This document shows, piece by piece, positions 31,022 through 42,419 of a DNA stretch of 64,000 bases. Within the stretch, counting starts at the first letter, position 1. Each line of letters starts with the position of its first letter. The position numbers and the translations under genes are program-made. The notes under the pieces are model-generated. The model did no database searches. It worked only from the letters and a program-made list of their open reading frames with translations, and had not been told where the DNA came from. Source of the stretch: Heliocidaris tuberculata. Lineage: Eukaryota > Echinodermata > Echinoidea > Camarodonta > Echinometridae. The DNA is taken from positions 25,021,562 through 25,085,561 of the forward strand of contig CM046842.1 in the NCBI GenBank assembly GCA_025618425.1. Direction: 5' to 3'.

Positions 31022-31653
31022 CTGCAATGCAACAAGAATAAGTACTACCGTGGAAATATGTACCCCAAAATCTCATAATCAGAAATATATAGGCCAATTC
31101 ATAATAATTACCAGCTTTACTCAGATATTTAGAACTGAAAAATAACTATAATGATAAACTTTTGCAAAAGAGCATGCCCAACAAGGATTTCTACCAAAAA
31201 AGCATGTCCTACGTGTCTCATTTGAACTTAATATTAATATGGGTACCCTTCAAAATCCCATGATTGATTTGTTCTTGATATTTTTATCTAAGCCAAAATG
31301 GGATACTTCATCATCCACATTAAGAGTGGCCATTCCTCACACTGTCACATGTATATTATTTATTGCTTAAGAAAACAAAAGGCAGAGCAAATGCCCTTTT
31401 CTTGCATAATGCACAAAATATATGTAAAGTAAACAGTGCAATGATTACGCTAAATTACTCGCGCATGTACGCTTGGCTTTTTACAGTCTAGCATACATAT
31501 GCATCACTTGAATAAAAAATGGCAAGGGGCATTTCCAATAATGCACGTGGGGAAAATGATATTACTACTAATACAGTTTAATTTGGGTCTACTTGTATAT
31601 AGCAAACAGGCAAATAAATCAAAACGCTATGGGTAATATTCTAAATCCCTAAC
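31022..31653 (-). other. 5' leader intron of TRIM-like gene A
   Basis: On the minus strand the acceptor reads ttgcattgcag directly before TCATG of the start codon; the donor aligned from copy B reads GTTAGG instead of GTAAGT. Sequence is colinear with copy B apart from the LINE there. Confidence 0.6.
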
Positions 31654-31860
31654 CTTAACTCTAAGTAGGGTTTCGATCCTAGTTATAACGACAGAATATG
31701 GCTGAAAAGGTGAACATTAAATGGCTTTGACTCCGTTAATAAGATCTAAGCAATATTCTCCTAGTCTGCGATTATACAACGTGGTACCGATTTGCAGTTC
31801 TAATGGAGCAAAAACTTGTATTGCCCGATTATTTGCAATGTATTCAAAATGTGCCAAGTG
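31654..31860 (-). other. Probable 5' UTR exon of TRIM-like gene A
   Basis: Conserved with 49381–49570 including agagttaag immediately before the donor. No coding frame is conserved. The upstream boundary is set only by the extent of similarity and the promoter is not identified. Confidence 0.5.
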
Positions 31861-32693
31861 ATACGTGCCAGTAATACAAAGCATTATCCTCACGGCAATG
31901 GCAAAGTTCGGGTTGCAGTTTTAGATTTTCGCGGTGTTTATTCAAAGTTCGAAAGGTGTATTTTCTCTTTCAATGAAACATACGCAACGTGAATAAATTC
32001 TAATAATATAAAACAGAATTGTATCTCATGTTACACACATGTATACATACATATACACACATACTGTGAGAAATAAATTTGATGAGAGCAGTGGCGTAGC
32101 CAGACTTTTGAAAAGGGGAGGGGGGCACACTTCCTGCCGGCCTTCTAAAAGTCGCTCGTGGGGGGAGGAGGGGCGGGAGGTGGCGAAAAAAATCGCTAGG
32201 CCTCCAACCGTCGCTCAGTAGGGGGGGGGGGGGTATCAGATTTTATGGGGTCCGATTTTCCTCCATAATTCTCTTACAAACAAAAACAAAAAAAGGTTTT
32301 ATCAGTTCTAAAATGGCGGGGGGGGGGGGCTCAAGTTTTTGGTCAAAAATTGTCAGGGGGGGTGGGAGTCTGCGCAGTTTGCGTAGGTACAAATCAATTG
32401 ATCCTCCTTACTGCATTCCCATTTGTGGAAATAATTGCGGAGCTGGCAAAAACGTGCCAACAAATCTACTCACTTAGAGTCGCCGATGCCAAAGTATTAG
32501 AACGAATATTCCTCACATATTGTAAAATAATTAATTCTAATACATATATCCGCCATGGATCTAGCTAAGTATGCATCTATCCATTGTTCGGTACACCCCT
32601 GTGCCTCAAGGAAAAGAACAAATTAACCGCTAAAGGGCTAAAAGGGCTGTCTGTCGGTAATTGTATCTGGTGAAGCCGAACACCACTCAACCC

Positions 32694-32764
32694 GCCTCCG
32701 TGCTCTAGTGGTTAATGCATTTGGCTACAGGGCCAAAGGCCCGGGTTCAGATCCAAGCGGAGAC
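32694..32764 (+). repeat. Decayed tRNA-derived SINE head
   Basis: Related to 26686–26756 (ctctagtggttaatgc, cccgggttcagatcc, gcggagac) with a similar upstream tctggtg…gccgaa segment. The anticodon loop reads ctacagg and the B box has an extra base, so it is not a functional tRNA. Confidence 0.65.
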
Positions 32765-32983
32765 TGTTTTTGTTATCTCCGCAGTTCTTATCTAATCCCA
32801 TTAATGTCTCACATCATTTACATTTATACACGAGAGGTACTGACGCTATTGTATCAGAACAAAAAACAAACAAAACAACACAAAAAATCACACACACACA
32901 CACACACACACACAAACCCGCACACACGTATATAAGGAAAACAATAAAAGAGAAAATTCCGTAGACAAGTTCAAAATTACGAA

Positions 32984-33008
32984 CTTTCGCCCTTAGGGCT
33001 TTATCAGG
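32984..33008 (-). other. Hammerhead-like core motif a
   Basis: Minus strand: CTGATAA, A, GCCC-TAA-GGGC, GAAA. The stem and the flanking core bases match the hammerhead layout except for an unpaired A before stem II and A for the usual G in the first core. Confidence 0.35.
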
Positions 33009-33069
33009 TACGATTTATTTTGAATAAATCTTGATAATTATATTATGTGTGTGTGTATATATGTATATG

Positions 33070-33752
33070 TATAAGGTAACCTTACCGAAAAAGGTTGTGA
33101 GCAAAATAACTTGGCAAGAGTGCTCTTACACTTATTGGCTAACTTTCCTGCAAAAATAAGATTGATCTATCGAGTCAAGCATAAATGGGCAAACATTACA
33201 GGTAAAAATGTCACTTTTCAAAAGTCACAAGGGTAACTTTTTATGCTGTATTAACAGTACATTTTAGCATGATTGTCTTGCGCGATTTTTAAATTGTGCT
33301 CACTCAACAATGAAACATGATGTGATGATACATTTTAGTAAAAATATCTGGAATTATTCTTTTTCAATAAGCTGAATGGATTTTGCAATTTCAAATTCAG
33401 GAGGGTTGAATTGTTTAAAGTTGTGCTCACCCAACCATAATGATGATAAAAGTGTCAGGATAGGTGTGAGGGGGTAAAGCGATGGATCATAAACAACAAC
33501 AGCACATAAATATCAACCAGAAACCGAATTCGCTAAAATCTCGTTTCACAGAATCGCTAAAATCTCGTTTCACAGAATCCCCAAAATGACCCTTGTGACT
33601 TTCGAAAGGTGACAATTTTGCCTTTACTGTTTGCTAACTCATGCATGACTCAATGGATCAATCTCATTTTCACAGAAAAGTTAGTCAATAAGTGTAGAAA
33701 CACTCCTGCCAAGGTATTTTGCTCAAAACCTTTTCGTTAAAAAGTTACGCCA
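33070..33752. mobile_element. Inverted-repeat DNA element (about 0.7 kb)
   Basis: Arms of roughly 170 bp (33073–33245 and 33580–33750) are inverted: gagcaaaataacttggcaag and its complement, aataagattgatc/gatcaatctcatt, gtcacaagggt/acccttgtgac. The centre is unique, with two 24-bp direct copies of gctaaaatctcgtttcacag near 33531–33572. No transposase frame. Confidence 0.75.
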
Positions 33753-33866
33753 TTTCGATTAAGGGGGGGGGGGTTAGTTTTTTGTTGTGTTTATATTTAT
33801 GTATATATATATATATATATATACATGAATTCATGATGTTCTACGTATTGGCATATGATGAGAAAT

Positions 33867-34009
33867 AATAAAGGATGACTCGAAAAACGTAAAGTGATTT
33901 CGACTCGAAATCACTTTACGTTTTCCCTGACGAAGGGGGAGGACCCCCGAAAATTTGGAGAATAAAAATACTTGGAATTGGCATTCAATGCATTCGAGTC
34001 ATCCTTTAT
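33867..34009. mobile_element. Short TIR element between (TA)n tracts
   Basis: Terminal inverted repeats of 18 bp (aataaaggatgactcgaa) at 33867–33884 and 33992–34009. Inside is a further hairpin (aaacgtaaagtgatttcg) and a hammerhead-like motif. Confidence 0.65.
33926..33952 (+). other. Hammerhead-like core motif b
   Basis: CTGACGA, A, GGGGG-AGGA-CCCCC, GAAA. The first core is a perfect CUGANGA and the third a perfect GAAA. Confidence 0.4.
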
Positions 34010-34102
34010 TATATATATACATGTATATACATGTATATATAAAATGAAAGAAATGTCACTATGAGACGGTCGTAGCTTTTATTGTCCTCCTCTATTTGTC
34101 AA

Positions 34103-34127
34103 GCTTTCGATCAATGATCTTCATCAG
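34103..34127 (-). other. Hammerhead-like core motif c
   Basis: Minus strand: CTGATGA, A, GATC-ATT-GATC, GAAA. Same spacing as motif b. Confidence 0.4.
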
Positions 34128-34313
34128 GACTGTATAAAAACACAAAATGATGGCTGACATTTACATCGGGATATACATTTCAATTTCTTACAATGGTTAA
34201 GTACTAATCAATATAATTATAATAATATTAATTATGTTGTTTATTATTATAATTATTATTATTATTATCATTATTGTTATTGTTATGTCTGTTATTATTA
34301 CTGTTATTATTGT

Positions 34314-34351
<38 letters not shown>

Positions 34352-34739
34352 TATTATTAACATCATCATTATTATACTTTTGCATATTTTTAAAAGAATA
34401 AATCAATGTGTGAAAAGACACTTGCATGTCTATATTTACAAATCTTTTCTTTTAAAAATATGCAAATGTATAATAAATAACTAAACTAAACTAACAACAC
34501 AAAAATGGCAAGCCAAGTTATATCTTTGTTTCGGAGCTCGTTTTGATGACAAAATATATTTGCTTTATAAACTTACAAAAGCGTGTACTGGGGGTGGGAA
34601 TTTCATCCTAGCTCAAAATACACCGGTTAAATTTACCATTTCTTTAGGAAATCGATTTGTTACAAAAGATTGTTCAAAATAGACATACAAAAGCTTCTAC
34701 TGGAGGTGGGGATTCCCACTGCATTTGCCACAGTACAGA

Positions 34740-35212
34740 TTTGAGCTTGTAACAAAAGACCTTTTTTACCTAATCACTCGACTTTAACATGTCTTCATCG
34801 TATACTTGATGATTTTTACGAGGCTCTAAATGAAAAGGAGAGGTTGGCTGCTTGCTTTTTAGATATTTCTAAATGCTTTGATTGCATAGATTATGATTTA
34901 TTACTGCATAAATTGGAAAAAATGGAATATTAAATAATCAGTTAAATTGGTTTCGAAGTTATATTTCAAATAGGAAACAGACTGTTCAATATCAGGGTAA
35001 AGTTTCACAATTTAGCAACCTTACAGTAGGCGTTCCTCAGGGAAGTGCCCTTGGCCCCACCCTTTACCTCATTTTTATTAATGATATTTCTGAATATGTT
35101 ACAAGCGGTTCGTGCAATATTTTTGCAGACGATGTGGTATTATATGTTACTGGAAAAGATATTACCGAAGCTAATTTAAAATTACGAGAAAATTTGAATC
35201 ATATCAATAAAA
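34740..35212 (+). pseudogene. Old LINE RT, 5' portion (split by later insertion)
   Basis: CR1/Jockey-type RT pieces are visible: FLDISKCFDCIDYDLLLHKL, GVPQGSALGPTLYLIFINDI and the catalytic FADD at about 35120. One frame change occurs near 34930. The reading stops at the junction with the younger LINE and resumes at 39749 in the same frame. Confidence 0.85.
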
Positions 35213-38200
35213 GTTTCAGTTTCAGTTTCAGTTTCAGTTTATTGTTTCATATTTCACATTTATAATGTGTTTTTTTACAGTATACATGTAAATGGGTACA
35301 AACAATTATTGGTACAAACGAGATAAACGATACGAACAAACAAGAGATATATTGTCAGAGAAAATAAAAGAAGATGAGTACCTCATATCTATGCGTTTGC
35401 ATGCAATATTAATTGAGCAGACTGGGCTATAATAATAATGAAATATTGAGGAGCCTAAGGAGGAAGCTACGCTTGTGAGTTATAGGCTCCAAAGAGTAAT
35501 AATATTTGAAATAGTCTTTGAAAATAGTAAGAACGAGCAATGCATGATACAGCAATATGAGTATATAAATGAATATAAATTGAATTATTGTGTTACAGTA
35601 ATCAAAATCGAAGAAATAGTATTGGATGGCTTTGTCACTTTCATTACAGCAATGATATAATAATTCACATTTTTAGGGTAAATAAACATTTCCTGTACGC
35701 CGTGGCAATTTCTGAAGCATATATTCCGAAGTGCTGACATGATTTTTTATTCTCAATTTTTACCGATGGCTTAACGCAACGCACTACATAAGAAAAGACA
35801 TATAATACAGTAATCACGTATAAACCAACGTGACAGGATTATGATGTCAGCATTTCGGCATAAATGAATAGAACATTTTATCAATATGCAGAAGAAGAAG
35901 AAGAAGAAAGATAAAAAAAACATCTCCCAGCACCCAGCTACGGGCCACCACACCCGCCCGCAACGAGCTATATTGCACCCCAGAAGTCAGAACAATGGCT
36001 ACTGAGGCGCAACAGCTCGCTGCAGGCGAGTGAATTGGCCCGTCCCCTGCCACTCGGAGAATAATAAACTGCATAGGTGTGGTATACGAAAATAAAAATG
36101 GCCTATTGAAAAGATTCTTTTGACAGCACTACATGTCGGCTTCTGCCTGTATGGCATAACCATTTAGAAGAAGAAGTTTTAGTTTCCGTTTAAATATAAA
36201 CAATGAGGTGGCTTCAGTAATTTCACTTGGGAGTTCATTCCAATACTTTGGACCTGAAAATGTAACGGTTTTCTTTGCAAATATTGTACGAGTTCGTGGC
36301 AAATGGAAAGAGTTACTTTGGCGTGTGGGGTATGGGTGGATAGCGTTGTTTTTTACGAAAAGTGCAGAAACGATTGCTGGTAATTCATTTATATATAACT
36401 GATACATGAATATCCCTAAGTTGTACACATAAATGTCTGAGATTCGTAAGAGTTTATTCTTAAAAAACAATTGGCTAGTATGAGAGAGAAATCCAGCGTT
36501 ATTAATATTTCTTACGGCCCGTTTTTGAATGATGAGTATCTTGTCAAGTTGAATTTTGGTCCCATTCCCCCAGGCAAGAATTCCGTAATTGAGATATTGT
36601 AAAATTAGAGTGGTATACAAAGATAACAAAATTTTGGGAGGGAACTCGTGTTTGAGTTTATTTAAGATGCCTGTATTTCTGGACAATAATTTACATAAGT
36701 AATTGATGTGTACCTTCCATGATAAATCACTGTCAATGTAGATACCAAGAAATTTTGTGGAATCCACTTGGCTTAGATTTGTATTGTCAATTAATATGTT
36801 CCCTGGTAGGGATTTCATAGAATTACTGTATAACATATAATGAGTTTTTTTAACATTCAAAGATAGTTTATTAGCATTTATCCAAGCTTGGACCAGTTTC
36901 AGTTCATCATTTACAATTTGAAGGAGCATTTGGGGGTTACGATGTGAAAAGAAAATATTAGAGTCGTCAGCGAAGAGAATAAATGACAGAATTTCAGACG
37001 AATTTTGGAAGTCATTTATATATATAATAAATAACAAGGGACCTAATAAGGAACCTTGAGGAACACCGCAAGATATTGATCGTTGGTAAGAATCTTGACC
37101 ATTTATACTAACGAATTGTTTTCTGTCAGTGAGATAATTCCTGAACCACTCCAAGGCCTTCCCTCGAATCCCATAATGGGATAATTTCTGCATTAAAATA
37201 TTATGATTGATAGTGTCGAAGGCCTTGGAGAAGTCCAGGAAAATTCCGACAGTATGTGACATGTTGTCAATGGCATGAGCTACTTTATCTAAAAAAATAA
37301 GTATTGCATGTGTTGTGGAATGTTTCTGTCTAAAGCCAAACTGATTATCAGAGAGAATATTGAAATCAATAAGAAATTTCATTGTTCGTGAATAAATGAG
37401 TTTTTCAAGTATTTTAGAGAGGGACGTCAAAAGGGATATAGGGCGATAATTACCAAGATCTTGTGTGTTTCCTTTCTTAAAGACTGGTACGACCTTGGCA
37501 ATTTTCATCATTTGCGGAACGATACCTTTTGTTATAGATAAATTCAAAATATGTGTTAAAGGTGATACAATTTCTCCAATTATTTCTTTTAAAATGTGGT
37601 TTGTGATACCGTCAAATCCTGCACTTTTTTTTATTTTTAAGTTATTTACTATATCTATGACCTCATGTTCTAGGATTGGGGTGAAGAATAAGGAATGGGG
37701 ATTTTGCATTTTTAAGAAGTATCGAAAGTCTAAGTCTGGTACAGGAATATTTTGGGCAAGATTCGGGCCAATATTTACAAAATAATTGTTAAATTCCTCT
37801 GCTATTGCAAGAGGATCAAGGGTTACTGTTCCATTTGCGATGATCTTAGTAATTGGGGTTGATTTATTTTTTGTTTTCAAAACGTTATTAATTACCCTCC
37901 AAGTACATTTGATATCATCTCTATGTAAATTAAATTGCCTCGTAAAATAATTCTTCTTGGCTAGTCGCAATGAGGTTGTTAGAATATTACGATAGCGAGA
38001 ATATTTGGATTTGGTCTGGACAGTTGGGTTGCTTTTATATTTATAGAACAGATTATTTTTCCTATTAATACATTTCAGGAGAGATTTTGTTATCCACGGA
38101 AGTTTAGGACACTTTTTATAATTTGTACGAGTATGCTGGCGAATTGGAATAACAGAGTTATAGTAATGCATTAGTATTTCCATAAATTTATCAAACGAAT

Positions 38201-39748
38201 TGTTTACATCATCACTATGATATATTTCGGACCAGTCCGCTAGTTCTAGTGCATCCTTGAGTCTATTGATGTTAGTTTCGGATAAATCTCGGGTGCCTTC
38301 ATATCTGTTTGTTTTCGAGTAGCGGTCACAATTGGTATTTGATATTTGGGAAAAAATCGGAAAATGGTCGGATATATCACTAACGATAATGCCAGACTTC
38401 AGAATGGGAGTTCCACTCACGAAAATATTGTCAATTAATGTAGCTGTTGTATCTGTAATCCTAGTTGGCTTAGTTATAGCTGGAACAAAAGATTTAGATA
38501 ACATCAAGTTAAGAAAATCTTGGCAATTAAGGTTAACATCACATTGCAATAGATTGAGATTAAAATCTCCCATAACAATACATATCTTTTGATTTAGCAA
38601 AGATGAAGATAATAGCATTTGAAGAGTTTCCAAAAATTCTTTGTGATTGGAATTTGGTGGTTTATAGACTTCACCAATGATTATGTTCTTCTTTCCAGTA
38701 AATTCAATTTCTACAAAAATACTCTCTATTGTGTTAGAAATTATATTTAATTCTTCTTTCACTCCATAATTAAATTCGTTTGAAACATACAGCCCCACTC
38801 CACCGCCCCTTTTTTCAGTTCTGTTATTTGTAATAAAAGTAAAGCCATCAATTGAAAAGAAAGAGGACGGGGTATCTTTGAGCCATGTTTCTGAAATACC
38901 AATTACCGAACGTTCTGGTTTGAGCTGATCCATGAATAAACTGAATTGGTCAAAATTCTTGTTGAGGCTTCTTATATTATAATGTAGTAAAAGAAGGTCA
39001 TTTTTGCGGCTTGTAGTCATATTAGAAATAAATTTATTCTGTGAAAGATAGTCAGAGGATATGATTTCTTCCTGGGCATTATTTGAATCAAAATCAAAAC
39101 AGAGTTCAGGTGTATTAAAGTTGACTTCATCCATTTGCATATCATGATCACCTTCACTGTTTAACGAGGAATTGGTAGGCAAGTTGTTGGCAGATGTCTG
39201 AACAAAAGGAGCACTTTCGTGCAAGGAATGTACATGATTATCACCAACCATTATAATAAATATTCATGTATTCGAGAAGTGGGGTACATATGATAATCAG
39301 TTGAGGTTCACCAACTGGTGGAAATACAGTATGCATGCAATGCAGTGATTGACAAATTACTCGAAGAATAGACATTATAAAGGGGAGCAAGATCAAAATG
39401 TTTTCGTAGTGAATAATGAATGGCTGATAAACATTTCCATTTGAGACTAACAGACAATTCAATGGGTTGCCAAGGCGTACAGGTAATGCTGACTGAAATA
39501 CTGAATAAGATAAGAAACGTATATGAAGAAGTGACTCTCTAGTTACAATATGTGAGACTTGAAACTGCATATGAGGGGGTTCAATAAGGAAAATGTACAT
39601 ACAGAACTGCAAAAAGGTTAAGGAGACATGTAGACAAAGTATCACATGAGTCCTCATTGGAAAGGGGTAGTTAAAACAGGTTCAACCACCGCCAGATGTA
39701 AATATTATTTTGCTGCTTGGAGTGGATTTTTCTTGTAAATCCACAGTG
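35213..39748 (-). mobile_element. Young CR1/Jockey-type LINE inserted in the older LINE
   Basis: The 3' end on the minus strand carries AATAAA followed by (CTGAAA)n repeats at 35213–35240, then about 0.9 kb of 3' UTR, the coding frame 36129–39251 and about 0.5 kb of 5' sequence. The flanks join the older LINE in frame (asparagine–lysine | tryptophan–tyrosine), which fixes the boundaries to within a few bases. Any target duplication is short and A-rich. Confidence 0.85.
36129..39251 (-). CDS. LINE ORF2: endonuclease–reverse transcriptase, intact
   Basis: 1040 codons without a stop. An APE-type endonuclease occupies about residues 88–305 (HYNIRSL, SETWL, GDFNLNLL and SDHFPI motifs). The RT domain (about 540–800) shows FKKGNTQDLGNYRPISLL, LDFSKAFDTINH, GVPQGSLLGPLLF and catalytic FADD near residue 758; a C-terminal thumb-like region follows. 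Known: such proteins nick target DNA and copy their own RNA by target-primed reverse transcription. An uninterrupted frame suggests recent insertion. No ORF1 is seen upstream, so the copy may be 5'-truncated or the family may lack it. Confidence 0.92.
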   Translation of the reverse strand: MVGDNHVHSLHESAPFVQTSANNLPTNSSLNSEGDHDMQMDEVNFNTPELCFDFDSNNAQEEIISSDYLSQNKFISNMTTSRKNDLLLLHYNIRSLNKNFDQFSLFMDQLKPERSVIGISETWLKDTPSSFFSIDGFTFITNNRTEKRGGGVGLYVSNEFNYGVKEELNIISNTIESIFVEIEFTGKKNIIIGEVYKPPNSNHKEFLETLQMLLSSSLLNQKICIVMGDFNLNLLQCDVNLNCQDFLNLMLSKSFVPAITKPTRITDTTATLIDNIFVSGTPILKSGIIVSDISDHFPIFSQISNTNCDRYSKTNRYEGTRDLSETNINRLKDALELADWSEIYHSDDVNNSFDKFMEILMHYYNSVIPIRQHTRTNYKKCPKLPWITKSLLKCINRKNNLFYKYKSNPTVQTKSKYSRYRNILTTSLRLAKKNYFTRQFNLHRDDIKCTWRVINNVLKTKNKSTPITKIIANGTVTLDPLAIAEEFNNYFVNIGPNLAQNIPVPDLDFRYFLKMQNPHSLFFTPILEHEVIDIVNNLKIKKSAGFDGITNHILKEIIGEIVSPLTHILNLSITKGIVPQMMKIAKVVPVFKKGNTQDLGNYRPISLLTSLSKILEKLIYSRTMKFLIDFNILSDNQFGFRQKHSTTHAILIFLDKVAHAIDNMSHTVGIFLDFSKAFDTINHNILMQKLSHYGIRGKALEWFRNYLTDRKQFVSINGQDSYQRSISCGVPQGSLLGPLLFIIYINDFQNSSEILSFILFADDSNIFFSHRNPQMLLQIVNDELKLVQAWINANKLSLNVKKTHYMLYSNSMKSLPGNILIDNTNLSQVDSTKFLGIYIDSDLSWKVHINYLCKLLSRNTGILNKLKHEFPPKILLSLYTTLILQYLNYGILAWGNGTKIQLDKILIIQKRAVRNINNAGFLSHTSQLFFKNKLLRISDIYVYNLGIFMYQLYINELPAIVSALFVKNNAIHPYPTRQSNSFHLPRTRTIFAKKTVTFSGPKYWNELPSEITEATSLFIFKRKLKLLLLNGYAIQAEADM

Positions 39749-40405
39749 AAAATGGTATATAAATAATAACAGACTTCGCATTAATAAAGATAAAACTAAA
39801 GTAATGCTTCTAAAATCAAAATCTTCAAGTGAACTCAATATTACTGTGGAAGGACAAAGACTAGTGCAAGTACGAGTTATAAAAAACCTGGGACTTACGA
39901 TTGATGATCAGTTGAAATGGAGTAATCATATTAACAATTTATGTAAATCAGTAGCGTATAAAGTCCATTTTCTTGCCAAACTTAGAAAATTCGTTAACTC
40001 TTCTTTACTGAATATATTGTATAAATCTATGATTCAACCAAGTTATGATTATGCATGTTCAGTGTGGGGAAATTGCCCGGGTGTTTATAAAAAGAAGCTA
40101 TTTAGAACACAGAAGAGAGCTGCACGGATCGTAACGGGGAACTTCGATTACGAGAAAAGTAATTGTACCAATTTAATGAAAAGTTTATCATGGCCTCGTA
40201 TTGAGTAAAGACGTGATTATTTTCTCGCCACTCTTATGTTTAAATGTTTAAACGGTACTGCTCCAATTCGATTGTGCAATGAAATTGAGATGTATTTTGA
40301 TCGCCATTTTTAATATTCATGCTTTTTATTGTCAGGACCATGAGGAAAAACAGTTTTTAACTGATCTTGTCATCCTGAGTAAATATGTTTTAATAAAATA
40401 AAAAT
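39749..40405 (+). pseudogene. Old LINE RT, 3' portion and tail
   Basis: Continues the 34740 fragment: NNRLRINKDKTKVMLL, FLAKL … ILYKSMIQPSYDYACSVWGN, KKKLFRTQKRAARIVTG. A stop at about 40206 interrupts the frame, which can be followed a little farther. It ends in an A-rich tail (aaaataaaataaaat) near 40390–40405. Confidence 0.85.
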
Positions 40406-40599
40406 AAAATATATATTATTTGTGTTTGTTCAATACATATCGAGCACTGTACTTTTGATCAAAGGGTAAGGGCTTCTGAGACCTGATATCGACAACGATA
40501 GCGATAAATCGTTAGCAAATTGATCCCCTGCTGTTAATGTGGATAATGCATCGAAAACCGTTGTTTTAGGTCATGCAGTACCAACGTGTATAGTCACCC

Positions 40600-42379
40600 T
40601 CAACGATTTAATTGTCTCGATGTGATCCCTCCGGGGAGCGATTTTATTTATACAGATCTCAAAGATAGGCACATTATTTGTGGGCCAACCTTTTACACTC
40701 CTGTGATGTGACGTCAGATCAGCTGATGCATGCGGGCAGAGGTGGGAGTAGGGGTGTCACCCCCCCCCCCCCACACACACACACACACATACACACTCAA
40801 CATTGCTGTCGGCAGGGAAAAAAAAGGAGGGGGAGGAAGAGGGAAGAAGAAAGAGAAAGAAGAAAAAGAAAAGAGAAAGAAGAAAAAGAAAAGAGAAAGG
40901 AGAAGAAGAAAAAACAGGGAAAAAAGGAAAGGAAAAGAAAACAAAAACAGAGAGAAAAAAGGGAAAGGATACAGAAAAGGAAAGGAAGCGAGCGAGCAAA
41001 AATGACATTTCAGCCATGACCCAGAAAAAAAAAAACACTGGAAAGTTAATATTCAGCAATGGGCTGCAGCTCCCCCCCCCCCCCCCCCCGAGGATTTTCC
41101 AAGTTCTGATATTCGGGCAACGAGGTGCCAGAATATCCATATATTTTGGAAGAGAGGTTTCCTGATAATTATAAAACTTCTGTACATTTTCACTACGAAA
41201 AGTCAAAACAAATTTGATCGCTCGTTACAATTTAGAAATTGAAAATTTGATATTCCGGCGTCAGCCCCTCCCCCCCCCCCCCCCCACCCCCCTGCAAAAA
41301 TGGGCCTGTATAATCAAGATCTCTACATCTGCGATTTTCTTGTATTATTATGGGGGGGGGAGATAAGGGTACATCATTTTTGTTTGCAAATGTGGATGTC
41401 ACACCTACAAAATTTGTCGGCAAATTTTGGTGCCCCCCCCCCCTTCATAATGTTCAAACAAAGCCCCTGTCTGTATTCAGATATGATCTTTTTTAATAGA
41501 AATATGCCAGACACACCCCCATCTTATTTGTTTTCATTCAGTGTAACCGGACCTTTAACAAATAAATACAGATGTATTACATAGTATGATATGATTTTAT
41601 TTATTCAGTTCACATGCACCAAGTTACAATATAGCAATATTTACAACATCATCATTATTATTATCATTTCTTAACCCGTTGACTACTGAATTCTTTAACT
41701 CTCATAGACTTAATACAGAAGCCACCCGGTTCCAGTAGTTTATGGGTTAAGTTAATCGCTACAAAGAAAGCAGAGAAACTTGAATGGTACACTGCAACAG
41801 AGGGAAAAAAAATGTACATGTATATAACAAGTGCTAGAGAATTCGTATTCTATATCCTTATTAAGACATTGTTATATGAATATTTGCACCCCCTCCCCCG
41901 CGTCTAATATTTACAAATCACTGTCGATAAACAAGTCAGTCAAGAACAAACAGTTTTTGGAAATGATACTAAAAGAGAAATAGGTACTAGGAAGACGTGC
42001 TTTCTCTTCTAGTAAACACTTATTACATGTCATAGAAGACATACAAATTAGTTTTTAAACGGACAATGTTTTCATCATGTTCGCTGACGTAGAAAATGTC
42101 CGCCTCAAAGTTACAAATGCGTAGAATGGTCGCTGACATACATATATAAAGGGAACATGAATTCGTTATAGACAATGTACAAAAATGTACGTCTGTAAAA
42201 ACCCAATTACACACATACACACGCTATAGACAATGTACAAAGATATGTTTTGTATCATTAGATTATTTCATTTTTTCCCCTCTTTTTGGAGTACATAAAC
42301 CATAACGGCATAAATACAAAGCTTGATCAAATAAGAACACACTTTCCAAAATGATTAGGGTTTGAAAAACAAAGTCGAA
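40600..42379. other. Spacer between duplication copies
   Basis: Contains a foldback-2-related fragment (40725–41600), then AT-rich DNA with no supported gene. Lys/Glu- and Phe/Ser-rich frames are by-products of the purine tract. Confidence 0.6.
40725..41600. mobile_element. Fragment related to the arms of the 49674–56859 foldback element
   Basis: Shares the order poly-C with (CA)n, a purine tract of gaaagaagaaaaag type, ggctgcagctcccccc, gattttccaagttctgatat and a second poly-C block with 53500–54240. Confidence 0.6.
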
Positions 42380-42419
42380 GCGGGCTAAAACCTCAACAAT
42401 ACTTAAGTCAAGGGCATTT

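Larger units (their letters stand above)
31950..34670. other. Copy A-specific repeat block
   Basis: Absent at the matching place of copy B. It contains a transposon-end fragment at about 32090–32370 (GGCGTAGCCAG plus G-tracts), a SINE relic, CA/TA microsatellites, an inverted-repeat element at 33070–33752 and further small elements. No gene is supported. Confidence 0.6.
28625..40585. repeat. Segmental duplication copy A
   Basis: Direct repeat of 42380–57115 in the same order: taaaacctcaacaatactta at the left end, ccagtcttgaagag, the TRIM-like gene, its leader exon, then gcttctactggaggtgggga and atgtggataatgcatcgaaa at the right end. Insertions not shared with copy B (about 31950–34670 and the LINEs at 34740–40405) account for most of the length difference. 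Confidence 0.8.

Noticed and set aside
39241..39657. 138-codon frame as LINE ORF1
   Set aside because: It has no coiled coil, RRM or zinc knuckle and overlaps the start of the endonuclease–RT frame; it is probably chance.
40678..41165. Lys/Glu-rich proteins on the plus strand
   Set aside because: They result from a purine tract with poly-C ends that belongs to a foldback-related repeat.
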